Shown: positions 19,663 to 28,128 of the stretch, in pieces
Layout of the letters: the number at the start of each line of letters is the position of its first letter
How positions within the stretch are numbered: position 1 is the first letter of the stretch
Assembly (NCBI RefSeq): GCF_000008685.2
Contig: NC_001318.1
Span: forward strand, 18,474-62,337
Source: Borreliella burgdorferi B31
GTDB lineage: Bacteria; Spirochaetota; Spirochaetia; Borreliales; Borreliaceae
Reading direction: 5' to 3'
Length of the DNA stretch: 43,864 bases
Program-made: the position numbers and the translations under genes
The notes under the pieces: model-generated
The model's database searches: none
What the model saw: the letters and a program-made list of their open reading frames with translations, nothing else
Told to the model about the DNA's origin: nothing

Positions 19663-21165
19663 TTAATTTTGACTAAAGTTTTGCAAAGCAAAAAACGACT
19701 CATTAAAATTATTAACAAAATCTTTTTTATTCAGTAAAAAATCTGTAATCAAACCACTATTTGCAATGTTAAAATTGTCAAGAATTTTTTCATTTTTGAT
19801 CTCGTCTTTGAGCTGATTAGATCTTTTTTTAACTGAATTGAGAAAAAATAAATAAACTTTTTTATTTGCCACAAAAGGCTTAGACCAAGAATTTTCCTTT
19901 AACCCAAAAATAATATCATAAAAAGACTTGCTATTATTAAACTCAACCAACTCCTTTAAAGTATTGGGGTAAACATTAATATTATAAGACAAATTAACAA
20001 TTTCTTCTTTTAAGCTAAGCTGATATTTTTCAAGAACTTGGCTTAAACTGCTAAATTTAACATCACCAAGAAAATCAGATAGCTTATTTTCCAAATAACC
20101 TTCAATAACACTTGGTTCATAAGTTTCAATGTAATTTTTAACAGAACTAATATCACGATCTGAATTTTTATCAAAATCATGAACATTACTAAATGCCTTA
20201 TATATTTGATATTCATTTTTATTTTTAATCTTAATAGGCTTACTAAATTCACCTTCTCTTAAAGAAAAAATGGAATTTAGATCTTCTTTCTTTTCAACAT
20301 TAAGATCTAAATCAAAATAATACTTATCCAAAGAAACAACTCCCTTGAAATTGGCTATATCATCTGAATAAAGCTTAGCAAGCTCCTCGAATGGAGTTTT
20401 GTTTAATAGCTTATCATGAGCAGTCCGAGCATCATTCATATTTTTAAAACGAATAGATGCAAGCGATAAACGTTTGAATAAATTTAAATTCTTCTCAGCA
20501 TAAGATATTACCTCTTTATTAGAAAAATCTTGATAGGAAAGAGAAAGATATGAAATATGCCTTTCCACAGTACTCATATTTTTAATCATATCAAAAAGAG
20601 AGTCGGGAAATATCAAATTACTATTTAAAAAAATTTTAACATTAGAAAACAATATATTTTCTACCATATCATCATAAATTTTAACTTTTTGATAATCAGA
20701 AGCTTTATTATATCTTTTAGAACTGAAATTTCCACTAGAGTCTAAATATTCTGGAGATTTAAGTAAATTTTTATTCAACATTTCTTTAGAAATATAAAAA
20801 TTATATTTTTTTACTAGGTCCAAAAAAGCAACATCCTCAACATATTTCATAAATGCCAAATACCAGGCATTATAATCTGTATTAATATTTTTAGCATTAC
20901 CCTGCAATCTAGAATAAAGATTTGAATAATAATTAACATACTTGGCAAACTTACTATCTTTTTTATAGTAAATAGGTTGACCTTTATAAGAACCAAATTT
21001 TAAACCAGATGAATGAGCATTATCAAATATCCCTGGAAGTAAAGGTGCAATAATAAATCCGAAAACAATCAAAATAAGAGCAAAAATACCCCACATACCA
21101 ACTTTTTTTTCTTTAGATTCAAGCACAACTAAATCATTTTTGACTTTTCTACTTCTTTTTCGCAT
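19663..21165 (-). CDS. Membrane-anchored PpiD/SurA-like periplasmic chaperone
   Basis: A 500-residue protein with a very basic cytosolic N-terminus (MRKRSRKVKND), one membrane segment (about 24-46) and a large periplasmic part. Residues about 70-200 resemble the helical SurA/PpiD N-domain. Residues about 205-330 look like a parvulin-type rotamase domain: FEELAKLYSDD, LREGEFSKPIKIKNKNEYQIYKAF. A second related block, FGLKENSWSKPFVANKKVYLFFL, occurs near 420-450. This is the architecture of PpiD, which helps folding of proteins leaving the Sec channel. Key parvulin catalytic residues cannot be checked by eye. AAAGG precedes the ATG. It heads a run with the lipoprotein and plsC genes. Recalled as BB0039. 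Confidence 0.7.
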   Translation of the reverse strand: MRKRSRKVKNDLVVLESKEKKVGMWGIFALILIVFGFIIAPLLPGIFDNAHSSGLKFGSYKGQPIYYKKDSKFAKYVNYYSNLYSRLQGNAKNINTDYNAWYLAFMKYVEDVAFLDLVKKYNFYISKEMLNKNLLKSPEYLDSSGNFSSKRYNKASDYQKVKIYDDMVENILFSNVKIFLNSNLIFPDSLFDMIKNMSTVERHISYLSLSYQDFSNKEVISYAEKNLNLFKRLSLASIRFKNMNDARTAHDKLLNKTPFEELAKLYSDDIANFKGVVSLDKYYFDLDLNVEKKEDLNSIFSLREGEFSKPIKIKNKNEYQIYKAFSNVHDFDKNSDRDISSVKNYIETYEPSVIEGYLENKLSDFLGDVKFSSLSQVLEKYQLSLKEEIVNLSYNINVYPNTLKELVEFNNSKSFYDIIFGLKENSWSKPFVANKKVYLFFLNSVKKRSNQLKDEIKNEKILDNFNIANSGLITDFLLNKKDFVNNFNESFFALQNFSQN

Positions 21166-21217
21166 AAAACAACCTTTAATAAGTAAGCATACTAATAATT
21201 TAACTACTAAATTATCA

Positions 21218-21270
21218 CAATTGAAAAATTATTGCAATTGAAATATCTAACTTAAGCTATACGCTTAAGT
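21218..21270. promoter_or_regulatory. Direct repeats and inverted repeat between the PpiD-like gene and cheR
   Basis: The 187-base divergent gap holds two copies of CAATTGAAA (21218-21226 and 21235-21243, offset 17 bases). An eight-pair perfect dyad, ACTTAAGC and GCTTAAGT, flanks TATAC (21250-21270). Neither coincides with a clear promoter. Operator use is a guess. Confidence 0.35.
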
Positions 21271-21352
21271 ATTATAGAACTAAAAAAATTTTACATTTCT
21301 AGTATGAAAACGAATCGCTATGGATAAAAAAGGAGAATGAGATCAAAAGTAT

Positions 21353-22204
21353 ATGAACACGAATCAAAACAAATTCAACCTTAATATAAATATAACTAAG
21401 GACGAACTTTCAAGATTAATAAAAATAGTTTACAATAATTTTGGAATCAATCTCAGCGAAAAAAAAAAGCTGCTAATTGAAAGCAGATTATCATCTCTTC
21501 TGAAAGTTAAAGGTTTTAAAAATTTTACTGAATACATCAACTTTTTAGAAAAAAGCACTGGAAATATTCAATTAATCGAATTAATAGACAAAATATCAAC
21601 AAATCATACCTATTTTTTCAGAGAATCTAAGCATTTTGATTTTTTAAATAATAAAATATTACCCAAACTTACTGAAAAAATATTAAACTCAGAAAACTCA
21701 GAAATTAGAATATGGTCAGCTGGCTGTTCAAGTGGTGAAGAGCCTTATACAATTGCAATGATGCTAAAAGAATATATGGAACATAATAGAGTAAATTTTA
21801 AAGTCAAAATCTTAGCAACAGACATTTCAATTAGCGTTCTAAATGAGGCTCGTGAAGGGATTTATCCTGAAGATCGCATAATAAATTTGCCCAAATATTT
21901 AAAAATTAAATATTTAAATCAACTTCAAGATGATAAATTTCAAGTTAAAGAAATTTTAAAAAAAATGGTTTACTTTAAAAAATTAAATTTAATGGATGAG
22001 AAATTTCCATTTAGCAAAAAATTTGACCTAATATTTTGCAGAAATGTCATGATCTATTTTGATGAAAAAACTAGGAATAACCTTGCCAATAAATTCAACT
22101 CCTACCTTAAAAAGGATTCTTATCTTTTAATTGGACATTCAGAAACAATCAGAGGAAACAAAAATCTTGAATACATAATGCCTGCCACCTATAAAAAGAA
22201 TTAA
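21353..22204 (+). CDS. cheR: Chemotaxis protein methyltransferase CheR
   Basis: Methylates glutamates of chemoreceptors with SAM, setting adaptation. It is 283 residues. An N-terminal helical domain (about 13-90) ends with STNHTYFFRE. The SAM-binding domain has WSAGCSSGEEPYTIAM, the acidic LATDIS, FDLIFCRNVMIYFD and LLIGHSE. No TPR extension is present. The nearest AGGAG (21331-21335) is 17 bases from this ATG and only one base from an out-of-frame ATG at 21337. A TGA at 21338-21340 closes the cheR frame upstream, so 21353 is the first possible ATG. It ends inside one arm of a bidirectional terminator. No other chemotaxis gene is nearby. Confidence 0.95.
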   Translation: MNTNQNKFNLNINITKDELSRLIKIVYNNFGINLSEKKKLLIESRLSSLLKVKGFKNFTEYINFLEKSTGNIQLIELIDKISTNHTYFFRESKHFDFLNNKILPKLTEKILNSENSEIRIWSAGCSSGEEPYTIAMMLKEYMEHNRVNFKVKILATDISISVLNEAREGIYPEDRIINLPKYLKIKYLNQLQDDKFQVKEILKKMVYFKKLNLMDEKFPFSKKFDLIFCRNVMIYFDEKTRNNLANKFNSYLKKDSYLLIGHSETIRGNKNLEYIMPATYKKN

Positions 22205-22228
22205 TGCTTATGCGCATCAATTCTTTTT
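22193..22228. terminator. Bidirectional intrinsic terminator between cheR and phoU
   Basis: AAAAAGAATTAATGC (22193-22207) pairs with GCATCAATTCTTTTT (22214-22228) with one mismatch and a six-base loop. A-runs on one side and T-runs on the other give a U-tail in both directions. The left arm contains the cheR stop codon. phoU ends 60 bases beyond on the opposite strand. Confidence 0.75.
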
Positions 22229-22287
22229 ATAATAAATTTTCTATTATGCAAAATTTATTTAGCTTAAAAGGTCTAAAAATAATACTG

Positions 22288-22959
22288 CTAAGTTAAGTTT
22301 ACTTTTTCACCTATTCTAATAAAATAGAGCAATTCACCAATTGTTGCTACATGATCGCCTACTCTTTCTAAAAAACTATTCAAAAATAATATATTTAAAA
22401 GATAATCCAAATTTTCAGGATTTTTTTTCATTGCATCAATAACAATACTTTTCTGCTTTGAAAATAATTTATCTATTATATTGTCATACTTAACTATCTT
22501 TAATATTTTGGTAAAATCTCCATCAAAATATGCGTCAAAAATATCAGACAACATTTCTTTAGCTGTATCGGCCATTTCTCTTAAAGGTTTAAAATATAAA
22601 TTAAGAAAATCAAAATCATCCAAATCTGATTCAAGTAGAAGAACAACCTTTACAATCTTAGTAGCATGATCTGCAATCCTTTCAAGAGAGCTTATTATTT
22701 TAATAATTGCTAAAATTTCTCTAAGCTCTGTAGCAACAGGATGCTCAGTTGCAATTATTCTTCCGCACAAATCTTCAATATCGTACTGATAATCATCTAT
22801 TATTTTTTCATCTTCATTGATTATTTTTTTGGCTAAATTTTTATCTTTAGATTCTAAGGCTATTAAAGAATCATCGATAATCTTAAGCACACATTCTTTC
22901 ATATCCCAAAGATAATCTTTTATTATTTCAAGTTGTTTAGTAAGCTTTCTCCTTATCAT
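22288..22959 (-). CDS. phoU: Phosphate transport/signalling regulator PhoU
   Basis: Helical-bundle protein that links phosphate uptake to signalling in most bacteria. The 223 residues form two PhoU repeats, each with the metal-binding E/D motif: ERIADHA in the first and ERVGDHV in the second. Here it lies apart from any pst or phoR gene, downstream of smc and two exported proteins and 10 bases after the TPR protein gene. AGGAG lies only two bases before the ATG, an unusually short spacing. Its partner and role in an organism with a reduced phosphate regulon are unclear from sequence. Recalled as BB0042. Confidence 0.92.
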   Translation of the reverse strand: MIRRKLTKQLEIIKDYLWDMKECVLKIIDDSLIALESKDKNLAKKIINEDEKIIDDYQYDIEDLCGRIIATEHPVATELREILAIIKIISSLERIADHATKIVKVVLLLESDLDDFDFLNLYFKPLREMADTAKEMLSDIFDAYFDGDFTKILKIVKYDNIIDKLFSKQKSIVIDAMKKNPENLDYLLNILFLNSFLERVGDHVATIGELLYFIRIGEKVNLT

Positions 22960-22969
22960 ATCATGTCTC

Positions 22970-24010
22970 CTAAAAAAACCGCTTTAAAAATAAATATCTT
23001 ATCTTGGCTCTCTCATAATAATAACTAAAAGGGTAATTATCAATAACCAATTTATAGTAATGCAAAGCCTTTAAAAAATCTTTATGCTTGCTCTCAGACT
23101 CATAAAGTTTTCCCAACAAATAACTATATTTGTCTGAAAAGCTTGAATTAATATACTTAGGAAAGTAAAGAGAGCTAAAATTTAAAGCAAACTCATGCTC
23201 TCCCCTTGTTACTAAGAATTCAAAGATCTCAAGATAAATGCTCTCAGAAAAATCAACATTCTTTTCAACTAAATATCTAGCGTTCTCTAAAACCTCTTCT
23301 TTAATATTTAATTCTATAGCAAGCCTAATTAGATCAAAAACAATGCTTTGAAAATATTTACTCTTCAATTTCAAATAATTTTCATAAGATTTTAAATAAT
23401 CACCATTTTTATAATGAATTTCCGCCTTCAATAAAATATATTTATCGTCATTGAAATTATACTTATTAAGCAAATCTATTGCTCCTTTGTAATCATTTAT
23501 GTAGGACAAATTTAAAGCCCTAACAATAATCTCTTTAGAAGTTGCCCCGCTAATACTCCCCCCCCCAAGTTCAAGATTATTACCAGTTTCAATGTTATTG
23601 TCCCTGCTAGAGCCACCACCAACGCCTTGTGGAATTGCAACTTCAAAATTCTTTGTAATTTTCAAGATAATTATTTTATTAAATTCACTTGAATCTTTAA
23701 CATTTTGATAAGTGAAAACCAATTTAATTTTGCCTTCTTTTTTAAAAGTCTGAAAAGTAAAAACAGCACCGTTATCATAAGATTCTCCAATTAACTTAAT
23801 AAAAGCTTCATTTTCAATGCTTTTGATATAAATCCAAGACTCATCTTTAAAAGAAAGATTAAATTTTGAATTGGTATTTACACTAATATCTACCTCTCCA
23901 CTACTAAAATCAAGCTCATACGAATCGTCTTGACTTATAAAAGCTGGCTTAGAGTAAACTTCAAAAACAATAAATAGCAAACTTATATAAATCAAATATT
24001 TTCTAATCAT
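22970..24010 (-). CDS. Exported protein with N-terminal beta domain and C-terminal TPR-like helices
   Basis: A 346-residue protein. A signal peptide (about 1-20, ending VYS) is followed by a strand-rich domain (21-125). A low-complexity Gly/Ser linker comes next (129-155: GVGGGSSRDNN, then LELGGGSISG). A helical region (157-346) has TPR-like repeats such as NDYKGAIDLLNKY, KNGDYLKSYENYLKL and KDFLKALHYYKLVIDNYP. The predicted location is the periplasm, and the TPR part suggests protein binding; I cannot name a family. Codons 149-151 are GGG GGG GGG, a G9 run in an AT-rich gene. The ATG overlaps the upstream gene's stop (ATGA), and phoU follows after 10 bases. Recalled as BB0043. Confidence 0.65.
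   Translation of the reverse strand: MIRKYLIYISLLFIVFEVYSKPAFISQDDSYELDFSSGEVDISVNTNSKFNLSFKDESWIYIKSIENEAFIKLIGESYDNGAVFTFQTFKKEGKIKLVFTYQNVKDSSEFNKIIILKITKNFEVAIPQGVGGGSSRDNNIETGNNLELGGGSISGATSKEIIVRALNLSYINDYKGAIDLLNKYNFNDDKYILLKAEIHYKNGDYLKSYENYLKLKSKYFQSIVFDLIRLAIELNIKEEVLENARYLVEKNVDFSESIYLEIFEFLVTRGEHEFALNFSSLYFPKYINSSFSDKYSYLLGKLYESESKHKDFLKALHYYKLVIDNYPFSYYYERAKIRYLFLKRFF
23558..23566. repeat. C9/G9 homopolymer inside a coding region
   Basis: Nine consecutive C on the plus strand read as three GGG glycine codons in the gene 22970-24010. It sits in the linker just before the TPR-like part. A one-base length change would shift the frame and remove that part. It is the longest G/C run I noticed in the window. 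Confidence 0.9.
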
Positions 24011-24408
24011 TTGGAAATTTCTAAAATCTTATCTATTAATTTTTCATTCTCCTTCTCAATATCAACGTTAAATAAATTTTCCTTTTTAATCCAAAGATCC
24101 TTGAAAAAATTCTCATCAAGAAATTTATTTTTAATCAATCCATCAACAACTAAATTCTTATTTAAATTTTCATTTAAAAAATCAGGTCTTGGAATAAAAA
24201 AATCATCCATATTTAGACATTCATTTAAATCAAAATAAAAATCTTCCATATCAACTAATTTAACCTTAGCGTCTAAATTGTCTTCAACACACTTTTGAGA
24301 TTTTTCCAACATTTGTGTTGAATAGAAATAAGTAATACCAGAAACAATAAAAATCAAAAATACTGAAATTAAAAAATATTTTCTAAAACTAAACTTTCTA
24401 TCTTGCAT
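24007..24408 (-). CDS. Small membrane-anchored protein of unknown function
   Basis: A 133-residue protein with a basic N-terminus (MQDRKFSFRKY), one membrane segment (about 12-29) and a highly acidic and aromatic extracytoplasmic part. It has two Cys (in QKCVED and NECLNM), which could form a disulphide. I recognise no domain. The reading is supported by a ribosome site AAGGAA before the ATG, a four-base overlap with the following gene, and its position in the smc-(this)-TPR-phoU run. Recalled as BB0044. Confidence 0.6.
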   Translation of the reverse strand: MQDRKFSFRKYFLISVFLIFIVSGITYFYSTQMLEKSQKCVEDNLDAKVKLVDMEDFYFDLNECLNMDDFFIPRPDFLNENLNKNLVVDGLIKNKFLDENFFKDLWIKKENLFNVDIEKENEKLIDKILEISK

Positions 24409-24433
24409 GTTAATTTCCTTAAATCTAACTTAA

Positions 24434-26881
24434 TTATATATTAAACACCCTGCTTTCACCATTATCAAGTGTAATACCTATCAAATTTTCACCACCCTCA
24501 GAAACATATGCATTATGGGTTATTACTAAGAGTTGGAACTTTTTACCCAATTCTCTTAAAAGTAAAGAAAGTTTTTTGCTATTTTCAAAATCAAGAGCTG
24601 CATCTATTTCATCAAGCATGCAAAAACAAGCAGGAGAATAATAATAAAGTGCAAATAAAAAAGCCATACTAACCAAAGTACTCTCGCCCCCTGAAAGCAT
24701 GTTATTGTTTTTGACAAACTTGTTTGAAAAATTTATTCTAATCTCAACATTATCGGTATTTTCATTATAAAAAAGACTAGCGGTTCCTTTAAAAATTTTT
24801 TTAAAAAAGAAAGAAAAATTTTTATTAATCTCATCAAATGATTCTCTAAATTTTTTATAAATCTCATTTTTTATTTTTTTTTGAAGCTTTTGTAATGAAT
24901 ATTTTGAAAGCTTTAAATCTTCTACTTGTAAACTTACTTTTTCAAAACGCTCCTTAGTTTCATCAAACTCTTTATCAATATTGAAAAATACATAATCACC
25001 CAGCTTGATTGCATCTATCTCTTTGCGCAACAACTCTCTGGTTGCAAGATCTTCTTCCAATTCAAATTTATCAGACATTTCATTAGAAACATTGAAATTT
25101 TCTATTTCGCTCTTAATGCTTACATTAGAATTTAAAAGAAATTCGTATTCTGTCTGTTTTTTTATATATTCATAATAATTAGTTTTTTTAAAATCATTCA
25201 AAAAAACTAAGGAATTAAAATCTTTCTCCTTAAAAGACTCACTACTGAATTTTGAAGCACCAATAAGATTGCTTAAATTAAGCTGAATATCGCTTTTTTC
25301 TAAATTTAAATTTTCAAGCTTTAAATATAAGTCTTTAAGCTCTTCATCAAGGCTATTCTTAGATTCAAATAAAAATTCTAAATTACCATCTATAAGTTTA
25401 ATTTCATCCAAATTTTTAAACTTAGAAAGCTCTATATACTCAAGCTCACCCAATACATCATTTAATTGAAGAGTCTTTTCTTCGATTAATCTCTCGATAT
25501 TTGTTATCTCTTTAGCAAGATTTGATTTTAAAGCATTTTTTTCAAGCAAAAATTTTTTCAAATTAACATTTTGATCAAAAATAGGTTCAATTTTATCCCT
25601 CAATAAAGCCAAAAGATTCTCATCTTTGCTTATATACTTGATTAAATTTACCCTAATCTCTTTAATATATTTTATACTCAATGATTCTTCAAAAAGTTTA
25701 AGAGAGTCTAATATATGCTCTTTTAATAAAACAAACTCTTCTGATTTGGCACTCCTTAATACAGACAAAATTAGATCAACAAGTTCAAAAAAACTTTTAG
25801 TATACCTATTAATCTCGTCACTTAAAGAAAAAAAATCATTTTTCTTTTCTTTAAGCAAACTATTTAATTGATATAAATTATTATTTATAGAATTCTTTTT
25901 CTCTTCAGACTCAGATTTGCTCTTGACAAACTTATCTTCCAAATTCATCTTTAACGTCTTTTCTTGCTCTAATTTTTGAATTTTAATCTCTAGCCCAAGA
26001 ATTTTAGACTTCATAAGCTCAAGATCTTTTTCTAATTCTTGAATATTATTAATAACATTTTTTTCTCTAAATGAATAAAATTCTAACTTTTCTTTAAAAC
26101 CAGAAGACAAAAATTTACTCAAACCGTCTAAATTTAATTCGCTCTTCAAGACATTAAGATCAAAATTAATATTGAAAAGCTTTTTTAACGTTATTGTTTT
26201 TTCTAAAGCTTCTAATTTTTGACTTAAATCTTGATGTTTTTTTCTCAAAAGGAAAACATTTTTTATGTTATCGTACTTTTGCCTTAAATTTTCTTGCAGA
26301 GACAACAAAGATGATAAATTTTGACTAGATTGCTTAAAATTTTTCAAGGCCTCTTCTTCTTCCATTTTTAAAATATCTATTCCGCTTGCTTGTTCAATCA
26401 AAGATTTGAGATTTACATTTCTTTCCAAAGAAATGTCCTCAACCCTACCTTGAGTTATAAACATATAAGGCGATTTTTTAAACTTAAAACTGTTCAAAAG
26501 TCTATTATAATCTTGAAAATTCAAAATTTTATTATTAAAATAATATTCACTTGAACCATCCTTATAAAGACGCCTGCGAATATAAAAATCTTCATTAAAT
26601 TCCTTTAAAGTCGATTTTTCAGAGTTAATGTTGCTAAAAAAAAGAGTTATTTCGGCAAAATTTGATTTTCCTGATTTTGAAACAGAAATTAAATCAGAAA
26701 TATCTTCAACCCTTAAAAATTTTAAATTATCTTCTCCCATACAAAAACGTACAGCATCAATAAGATTGCTCTTCCCACATCCATTAGGCCCCACAATAAA
26801 ACTTAAATTTTCACCTATTTCAAACTCTTGTCTATTTAGAAAAGATTTAAACCCTAAAAGCACTATTTTTTTTAAAACCAA
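24434..26881 (-). CDS. smc: SMC family chromosome protein, short form without a recognisable hinge
   Basis: ABC-type ATPase of chromosome organisation (P115 in older naming). Residues 1-165 hold Walker A GPNGCGKS (31-38) and FITQGRVEDI. The C-terminal head has signature LSGGES (729-734), Walker B LDEIDAALD (756-764) and ITHN (787-790). Both heads are intact and separated by long Lys/Glu/Leu coiled coil. Length is 815 residues, against about 1150-1200 for typical SMC. The middle (about 330-470) shows no Gly-rich hinge and no Cys-x-x-Cys hook. I start at the TTG at 26881, with GGGAG five bases before it; the longer reading from 26893 has no site. It heads a run with BB0044-like, TPR and phoU genes. 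Confidence 0.9.
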   Translation of the reverse strand: MVLKKIVLLGFKSFLNRQEFEIGENLSFIVGPNGCGKSNLIDAVRFCMGEDNLKFLRVEDISDLISVSKSGKSNFAEITLFFSNINSEKSTLKEFNEDFYIRRRLYKDGSSEYYFNNKILNFQDYNRLLNSFKFKKSPYMFITQGRVEDISLERNVNLKSLIEQASGIDILKMEEEEALKNFKQSSQNLSSLLSLQENLRQKYDNIKNVFLLRKKHQDLSQKLEALEKTITLKKLFNINFDLNVLKSELNLDGLSKFLSSGFKEKLEFYSFREKNVINNIQELEKDLELMKSKILGLEIKIQKLEQEKTLKMNLEDKFVKSKSESEEKKNSINNNLYQLNSLLKEKKNDFFSLSDEINRYTKSFFELVDLILSVLRSAKSEEFVLLKEHILDSLKLFEESLSIKYIKEIRVNLIKYISKDENLLALLRDKIEPIFDQNVNLKKFLLEKNALKSNLAKEITNIERLIEEKTLQLNDVLGELEYIELSKFKNLDEIKLIDGNLEFLFESKNSLDEELKDLYLKLENLNLEKSDIQLNLSNLIGASKFSSESFKEKDFNSLVFLNDFKKTNYYEYIKKQTEYEFLLNSNVSIKSEIENFNVSNEMSDKFELEEDLATRELLRKEIDAIKLGDYVFFNIDKEFDETKERFEKVSLQVEDLKLSKYSLQKLQKKIKNEIYKKFRESFDEINKNFSFFFKKIFKGTASLFYNENTDNVEIRINFSNKFVKNNNMLSGGESTLVSMAFLFALYYYSPACFCMLDEIDAALDFENSKKLSLLLRELGKKFQLLVITHNAYVSEGGENLIGITLDNGESRVFNI

Positions 26882-26972
26882 ACTAACTCCCAATTAAAAT
26901 TAAAAACCAATTACTGATAAATCTACAATTTCATATTATAATAAATAAAAATATTTTAAAAAAAGGTCAATT

Positions 26973-27518
26973 ATGATTTGCGGAATAGATGAAGTCGGAA
27001 GGGGTTGTATTTTTGGACCTATTCTAAGTGCTGCTGTGGTTTTCAAAAAAAAGCCCAGCTTTATAAAAGAATTGGATGATTCTAAAAAACTAAAAAAAGA
27101 AAAAAGAGAGTACCTATCCTCATTAATACTTGAAAACTCATATTATGCATTTGCTGAAATTTCAAATATAACAATAGAAAAAATAAATATTCACAACGCA
27201 TCCCTTCTTGCAATGCAAACTGCATACGAAAACCTAAAATTAAATTGCAGCTTAGTACTTGTAGATGGCAAATTTGTACCCAAAATAACAGCAAAAAATG
27301 TTAAAGCAATAATTAAAGGAGATTCAATAATAGATGAAATAAAAGCTGCTTCAATTATTGCTAAAGTTAAAAGAGACAAACTAATGGATAAATATGATAA
27401 AATTTACCCATTGTATTTACTCAAAAAAAATAAAGGATACCCCACAAAAGAACATAAAAACGCAATAAAGAAATATGGGGTCTTAAGCCTTCATAGAAAA
27501 AATTTTAAACTAATTTAA
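26973..27518 (+). CDS. rnhB: Ribonuclease HII
   Basis: Cleaves RNA in RNA/DNA hybrids and removes ribonucleotides from DNA. The 181-residue protein has the catalytic GIDEVGRG (Asp6, Glu7), the third carboxylate Asp98 in VLVDGK, and KGDSIIDEIKAASIIAKVKRD with Asp117 and the final Asp of the signature. It ends with GYPTKEHKNAIKKYG. AAAAGG precedes the ATG. It is transcribed away from smc and ends 19 bases from the convergent bpuR. Confidence 0.95.
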   Translation: MICGIDEVGRGCIFGPILSAAVVFKKKPSFIKELDDSKKLKKEKREYLSSLILENSYYAFAEISNITIEKINIHNASLLAMQTAYENLKLNCSLVLVDGKFVPKITAKNVKAIIKGDSIIDEIKAASIIAKVKRDKLMDKYDKIYPLYLLKKNKGYPTKEHKNAIKKYGVLSLHRKNFKLI

Positions 27519-27537
27519 AAAATAAAAATAATAAAAT

Positions 27538-27906
27538 TTAATAATCCTTCTTTTTAAATCGCCCGCCTGATAAATGAGATTTCTTATCAAATCTAGAATC
27601 GTCTAATTTAGATCTCTCCCCATATTCACCATACCCTTTATTATGCCTTGCAGAAGAGCCAACGGACCCCGTAGATACTTTCTGCTTAATAACCGCTATT
27701 GCCTTAAGCAAATTGGATTCAAACTCATTTATATTCTCTTCATATACAAAAATAGAATGTCTTTCAAAATCTCCACTTGGACTTCTTTTGCTCTCTACAA
27801 TATTTAAAAAATAATCTCCTTTTCTATTTTCCTTGACATTAAAAAAATAAGTTCTCTCAGACTCTGTAAATAGTTTTTCAGAGTATACTTCCCCTCTCTC
27901 TCCCAT
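27538..27906 (-). CDS. bpuR: PUR-domain nucleic-acid-binding regulator BpuR
   Basis: Small Borrelia protein with a PUR-alpha-like domain (DUF3276), reported to bind DNA and RNA, to act with other factors at erp operators and to repress its own translation. The 122 residues begin [20 protein letters not shown]. The PUR fold follows ([43 protein letters not shown]), then a Gly/Ser/Lys-rich disordered tail ending [10 protein letters not shown] use the ATG at 27906, with GGAGG six bases upstream, instead of the GTG at 27921. A small hairpin lies just upstream of the ribosome site and could take part in the autoregulation. Confidence 0.92.
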
Positions 27907-27920
27907 CAATTTCCTCCACA

Positions 27921-27936
27921 CAAGTTTTTGTACTTG
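27921..27936 (-). promoter_or_regulatory. Leader hairpin upstream of the bpuR ribosome site
   Basis: On the minus strand CAAGT and ACTTG flank ACAAAA, forming a five-pair hairpin that ends three bases before the GGAGG at 27913-27917. BpuR is known to bind its own mRNA; whether this is the site is inference. Confidence 0.4.
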
Positions 27937-28013
27937 ACTACATTTAAGCTAAATTAATTGTACTTATTTAAAAAAAAAATTGCTAGCTAAAAATAACATT
28001 ACAATAAATCTTA

Positions 28014-28042
28014 TTGACATAAATTGATTTTTTTTATATAAG
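28014..28042 (+). promoter_or_regulatory. Promoter of tRNA-Gly
   Basis: A consensus TTGACA at 28014-28019 and TATAAG at 28037-28042 have a 17-base spacer. The predicted start is near 28049, eight bases before the tRNA. A near-consensus promoter is usual for stable RNA. Confidence 0.75.
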
Positions 28043-28056
28043 TAAATTATTGTATT

Positions 28057-28128
28057 GCGTCCTTCGTATAATGGCTATTACCTTAGCCTTCCAAGCTAAT
28101 GATGTCGGTTCGATTCCGATAGGACGCT
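28057..28128 (+). tRNA. tRNA-Gly (anticodon UCC)
   Basis: GCGTCCT pairs fully with AGGACGC as acceptor stem. The anticodon loop CTTCCAA between TTAGC and GCTAA gives anticodon TCC, reading GGA and, by wobble, GGG. The T-arm GTCGG-TTCGATT-CCGAT is canonical. The D arm has the reduced form ending GGCTATTA. T is the discriminator and CCA is not encoded. It is a single tRNA gene, not part of a cluster. Confidence 0.97.
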
